Assembly: GCA_030562195.1 (NCBI GenBank)
Contig: CM060203.1
Span: 11,546,208-11,610,207 of the forward strand
From: Nipponacmea schrenckii
Lineage: Eukaryota; Mollusca; Gastropoda; Lottiidae
DNA length: 64,000 bases
Reading direction: 5' to 3'
The position numbers were made by a program, and so were the translations under genes. Numbering within the stretch: the stretch's first letter is position 1; every line of letters starts with the position of its first letter. The notes beneath the pieces are model-generated. The model saw only the letters and a list, made by a program, of their open reading frames with translations, was not told where the DNA came from and did not search any database. Shown here piece by piece: positions 59,401 to 64,000 of the stretch.

Positions 59401-62400
59401 GGAATTAATTATACGGAGACAGTCAGCTTTTTTTTAAACATATTGCAGATTCATGATTAAAATCTACTTACAGAAGCTAAATCTGCAGCTGTTATGGTTT
59501 GTGTCGGTAACATCAAAGTAGCATCACCGCTATGTACACCAGCATTTTCTACATGTTCACAAATAGCATGGGCGACAACCTACAGTATTCATAGCACATA
59601 AAATACTATACATTAGGCTAGATTAAATGATACGGGTCTATTCTCCACTGTGAAAAGATACTTTAAAAAGAAATTGTTATCAGTACTTCATAGAACCTCG
59701 AAAAGGACTTACATTTCCATCTTTAGCTACAGCATCCATCTCCACCTCTCGTGTTCCAACGTAGAATTTAGTTATCACGACAGGGTATTCTTTAGAGATT
59801 TGGGCTGCTTCAAGCAGATACTTCTCAAGCTCGTCAGGGGAGTAAGCCACATTCATAGCTGATCCACTAAGGATATAGGAAGGTCTTAATAAACATGGAT
59901 AGCCAACTGTTGCAGCAAAATCTAAAGCGTCATTCTAAAATTGAAATTATCAACAAATGAAGAAAATAATCATCAAATAACAACAAAATACATTGTCTTG
60001 TCGCTACTTCTCAGTGTTATAACAACTTATGTTCATTAGAATTCTATCACATAGCTGATCCTTGGATTTGATTCTTGTGTCGAAAGCCACGGTGTGCCAC
60101 AATAGGACACCAAGATTCCATCAAAAGTATAATAATGTGCCCTCCCAGTTCTCATCATGGCTTTATGGTATTTCTTGTGTAATAAATCATGCTATAAAAC
60201 TATGATTTTTTCAAATCAAATGGTGAAAACCATACCATGAAATCACAATTACAAGATTCAGATGGTGACGTCAACGGCTTTTGACCAGTTTTTAAAACCA
60301 GAAAACCTCTTACCAAAGTACTCAACGATCTCCATTCAGGCTGGTTGATATGAAGAGAGTCACATATTCCAGAAAATACGCCTCGGTTTTCAGCACTGTC
60401 TATCATTATAGGACTGGTTCCCAATACTTTAACTCCATTCTTCCATAACGGTAGAGCTAGATTGTTGGGTATCTGACCTCCTACTGAGACAATCACCCCA
60501 CTACATTGCTGAAATAAAACAAAACTGAAAAGAAATGGCACATCTCATTCTATGTTCTATGTTTTACAGCCAATGCTGCAGACACTTCGCACCTATGACC
60601 CTATTAAATAAAATAACTATGAAGAACACAGCCCAGAACAAAAGAAATCAAAGAAATTGCTATACCACTCACCTCAGTTTGGTAAATATCCAAAACTCTT
60701 TCAAGAGACAATTCTTCAAAATATAGTCGATCACATTCATCAAAGTCGGTACTGACTGTCTCTGGATTGTGATTTACCACAACCTAAAATAAAAAACATA
60801 CAAATGACAAGCAAGTATCTGTAAATAATCTCTCGCTATACTAAAAGACAATATGGTACACAGTAAGAAATATGGTATATGCTTGACGATATTTAGTGCT
60901 TACCGTTTTCTTGCCCATGGCTCTTAGAGCTCTAATGCACGATACAGCACACCAATCAAACTCTACACTGCTACCAATATGATAGGGTCCACAACCCATT
61001 ACCATTGTACCATGATCAGTAAAGTCTAAATCATGTTCCTATATTTCAAAATATTATTAATATTAAAATTTACCAATAAATCTATTGATGTAAGTATTAG
61101 ATATTTCGGCAGTGGTGCAAATAGAGTCTGACACCCTTTAATTGGCCAATCGGTCGCACATTTGTGTAATTTTTAGCTGCTATTTAAAATATTTTAATAA
61201 TGAATCTAGCCTATATTGCTGATTTCCCAAGAAGGACTAGTCCTTATATAGGGCCCTTGAGAGGTATCAACTGTAGCGTTGTAGCCGGGAACATGTGCTC
61301 ACGATAAATAACCATGACTGTAACAAATACCTACCATTCCATTATAAGAACAATACAGATAGTTAGTTTTCGCTGGATATTCTGCAGCCATTGTATCTAT
61401 CTGGAAAAAAATGATTCGATGAAACACACTATCAATATTCAGCATATTTTAACGAAAAGTACCTTCCATAATATTGACACGAATAGCCTTATAAACTGAT
61501 TGTTTTATCTGACAAGCATGGAAGTTAGCCAATCTCTATAACATGCCTGGCAAATCTCAAGTAACAGCATTTTCTAACAGATGACTAACCTGTTTAACCC
61601 ATGGCATGATGGATTTATTCAATCTCAGCTTTCTGATTTCAGCTTCACTACATTTGAGAGCTTGTCCAATCTGTTTATCACTAAAACCTGCTTTCTTGGC
61701 TAGCAACAATAGTTCTTCATCTAAATTGCATCTAGAGAAAAAACAATTTGTGCAGGCATGGTGATGGTTCCTATTTTGAAAATAGGAACTGTCACCATGC
61801 CTAAACAAATTGTTTTATTTTCTAAGAAAAGAGGTGGTAATAAGTGTAAGTCTCCTATCTCGGAATACCATAATAAGACTTTAGCGCGCAAAAGAACAAC
61901 AATTAAATCGCCGCGATTGGGCGAAACAATCTTGGATAAAATCTATGGTAGTAGCCTTAGAGGTCTAGAAAATTAATAGCACCACTTTCCCCGCTGGAAG
62001 AGTTGGACCCAAAACTCATTTCTTTTCATTTTTGTTGATGACAAATTTGACATACTTGGTAAAGGTAGATAATTCTTTTTCAATGTGGATAATTCTGTTC
62101 AATTTATGTAAAAACCATTTATCTATGTTAGTTAGTTTATGTATATCGTTGACACTATAGCCAGATTTAAATGCCTGAAAACAGTATTATGTAATGTTTG
62201 TTCACTTCACATGGTATAAGAAAAGACATTATTTGTTCAACTCACTGAGTATTAAGAGTGTGTCAATCGTCCTATGATTTAACTGCAGTTGGTAATGTAA
62301 TCAGGTGTGTACATCTTATACATCGGACAGAAACTATTAAAATCGAGCCATAAAGGTTTAATCGAAGAATCCAAATTCACTCTTTATAGAATCAAAAAAT

Positions 62401-63702
62401 GTGTATCACTTATATGACTTTCAAAAGAGAAAGAGCAGGTTTGTGCAACTGAGCATAAAAAGAAGCTCTACCTTAGCCAGCGTATGGATTCTGGTATTGT
62501 TTGGTGTAGTAAGATTATCATCAATATTAAAATCAGATGGATATTGTTTGCCTGCTGGTAACTCCGCCTTAAATCCATCAACTGTAGGATGAGTCATTCT
62601 TAAAGCTTTCTGCAGACTCTCTTCAAAAGTTCGTCCAATAGCCATCACCTAAAAGGTAAAAGAGCAAGTGACTAAGAGCGAGTTTCATTTTAGTCCTATA
62701 AAAATGTATGACAAAATATTTTGGATCCTGGTTAAGGAAGCTTGATCGCACCTTCCTTTAAATGTAGTATAGAAGAAGATCAATAATAAAAAGATTCATA
62801 AAATGCCTAAAACAAGAAGTGTCAAGGTTGTTAATAAGTTCTTAAAGAGCTGTATAATTCATATGTAACCGGGAATACTGTAAACAAGAAAAATGAGCAA
62901 CTACAATATTGTTCGGTTGCTTTACCAAGAATAAAATGAGTTCCATACCTCCCCAACACTTTTCATAGCACTACCGATTTCTTTAGACATGAGAGTAAAC
63001 CTGTCCATATCCCATCTGGGTATTTTGGTTACGATATAATCTAAACTAGGTTCAAAACACGCTGTGGTCATCATTGTGGTTTGATTCTGTAAGGATGGTA
63101 AATCTATTCCTAAAGCTAGTTTGGCTGCGATGAAGGCCAAGGGATATCTGAAACAATGAAAGAATAGATTGCGGCACAATGTTTTGATTGAAATGATCAT
63201 AGACCCAAGGCTAATACAATAATCCCTATGGTGATGCTCCTATTTTTATATGGGAACTTTATTAATACTTCAAGAAACAGAACTGAAAATGACATTTATA
63301 ACAATTAGGAAGGAAACTATTCAAATTGGCTTCTTTCAAAACATGCAAGAGTTACGATCGATTTGCACCTATATCGCAGAGGACTTACCCGACTTATACT
63401 TACCCTGTTGCTTTAGAAGCTAAAGCAGAACTCCTTGATAAGCGAGCATTGATTTCTATGATACAGTAATCTAATGATTCAGGGTGTAAAGCATACTGAA
63501 TATTACATTCACCAATTATTCCAAAATGTCTCACAACCTAGAATTACAAGGCAATGTGATATGTTATCAAACCGGTTCCTAAAATTTTGAATATTTTTGA
63601 ATTGAAATAAAACGAGGTTCCTCACCTTTATAGCCGTCTCTCTCAGCTTGTGATATTCTTCATTGGATAAAGTTTGACTTGGGGCAACCACAATAGAATC
63701 AC
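56431..63702 (-). CDS. CPS1: Carbamoyl-phosphate synthetase, mitochondrial type (CPS1/CPS III), 3' 19 coding exons, partial
   Basis: Makes carbamoyl phosphate from bicarbonate, ATP and ammonia or glutamine. The 5' half, including the amidotransferase region and any mitochondrial signal, is beyond the right edge, so the nitrogen donor cannot be told. Exons in transcript order: 63702-63626, 63537-63404, 63147-62949, 62648-62472, 62174-62056, 61731-61590, 61400-61335, 61038-60904, 60783-60673, 60508-60314, 59934-59713, 59579-59472, 58884-58795, 58570-58400, 58217-58143, 57867-57703, 57490-57381, 57089-56960, 56544-56431; phases join, about 845 aa. Order of parts: end of the first ATP-grasp unit ([21 protein letters not shown]), linker region, second ATP-grasp unit ([40 protein letters not shown]), regulatory domain. 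It stops after the regulatory domain with no dihydroorotase or aspartate transcarbamylase, so it is not [13 protein letters not shown] and the C-terminal KLFVEAL segment also fit CPS1. Confidence 0.93.
59050..59400. repeat. Degenerate minisatellite in a CPS1 intron, CTCGAGTATAATGCGC units
   Basis: Units built on GTACACTCTCGAGTATAATG and GCGCACTAGTTAATA recur about eight to ten times with spacings of roughly 35-50 bases. Several units carry the palindrome CTCGAG. The array lies between exons 59579-59472 and 58884-58795 and has no open frame. Confidence 0.8.
61737..61815. repeat. Near-perfect hairpin with about 39-base arms beside a CPS1 splice acceptor
   Basis: The left arm (about 61737-61776) and right arm (about 61777-61815) are inverted copies with about five mismatches and no spacer. 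Similarity weakly extends outward (TCTAGAGAAAA against TTTTCTAAGA). The left edge lies six bases from the CPS1 exon starting at 61731, so the arm overlaps the acceptor tract on the minus strand. Confidence 0.85.
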
Positions 63703-64000
63703 CTGCAATAGATTTTACAACGCTCAAAGCAATGGATGATAATATATCGATGACAATTAGAAGACATTTAATTAGTTTCCACGTGCTTCTAAGAATTATC
63801 TATCATGTTCAGAATGTCATCTTAAATGCCTGCAATATGAAATACTAGTAGCTTGATCTAAAACGGAAACATCCCACTTCCTGTAAACCTCTATTCAACT
63901 CAGAAGTTCTTCCAGATCTCTCACGCATCTGCTTAGGCATATTAAGTATTTTATGTTTTGATCGCGGTGTTTGCTGGTGTTCTAGTAAAAAAAGAAACAT
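63703..64000 (-). other. CPS1 intron running off the window
   Basis: Upstream (on the minus strand) of the exon beginning at 63702 no further CPS1 exon could be matched. The expected preceding residues of the first ATP-grasp unit are not encoded here. The rest is taken as intron. Confidence 0.6.

Noticed and set aside
61758..61976. 72-codon plus-strand frame within a CPS1 intron
   Set aside because: Its start lies in the hairpin arms and it has no similarity I recognise. It could be a transposon remnant, but nothing supports a gene.
56431..63702. CAD (CPS2-ATCase-DHOase) identity for the CPS gene
   Set aside because: The protein ends right after the regulatory domain, keeps the NAG-site residues and matches CPS1-specific segments.
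1..64000. CRISPR arrays, operons or phage-like modules
   Set aside because: The window is animal nuclear DNA with spliced genes; no spaced direct repeats with unique spacers were seen.

Overview
This is an AT-rich, intron-rich animal nuclear DNA segment. Protein similarity, gene structure and tRNA-derived SINEs point to a lophotrochozoan invertebrate, most likely a mollusc; the species cannot be told from the window. Genes were recognised by comparing translated exons with remembered human family members. Exon borders were set by hand from GT/AG sites with reading phase checked across every junction.

Layout: (1) 1-12.6 kb has no convincing exon. It holds one full-length SINE with a perfect target-site duplication and several paired nuclear-receptor half-sites. 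(2) 12761-18651 (+) is a thyroid hormone receptor in seven coding exons, 405 aa. (3) 22163-27532 (-) is NUB1, the NEDD8/FAT10-proteasome adaptor, in fifteen coding exons, 603 aa. (4) 29297-54523 (+) is PIKfyve, the FYVE-type phosphatidylinositol-3-phosphate 5-kinase, in about 42 coding exons and about 2119 aa. NUB1 and PIKfyve are head to head, with 1.76 kb between start codons. (5) 36046-41334 (+) is a single-exon 1762-codon gene, ICE1 (little elongation complex scaffold), lying whole inside PIKfyve intron 13 on the same strand. (6) 56431-63702 (-) is the 3' part (19 coding exons, about 845 aa) of a mitochondrial-type carbamoyl-phosphate synthetase (CPS1/CPS III). It is convergent with PIKfyve and runs off the right edge.

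The genes do not form one pathway. They cover hormone-receptor transcription, ubiquitin-like protein turnover, endosomal lipid signalling, snRNA transcription and nitrogen metabolism. PIKFYVE and CPS1 also lie near each other in human (2q34), so their adjacency may be an old linkage.

The most unusual material is in the introns: a 555-bp element with perfect TTAA-flanked inverted repeats, a 247-bp foldback MITE, a SINE fragment that supplies the PIKfyve exon 2 splice acceptor, a 45-bp minisatellite whose unit resembles the exon 9 splice acceptor, and a 39-bp-armed hairpin next to a CPS1 splice acceptor. In the proteins, ICE1 carries a SUMO-interacting-like motif directly followed by a SUMO-acceptor consensus, and the receptor has Lys in place of one of the Arg residues that contact T3 in vertebrates.
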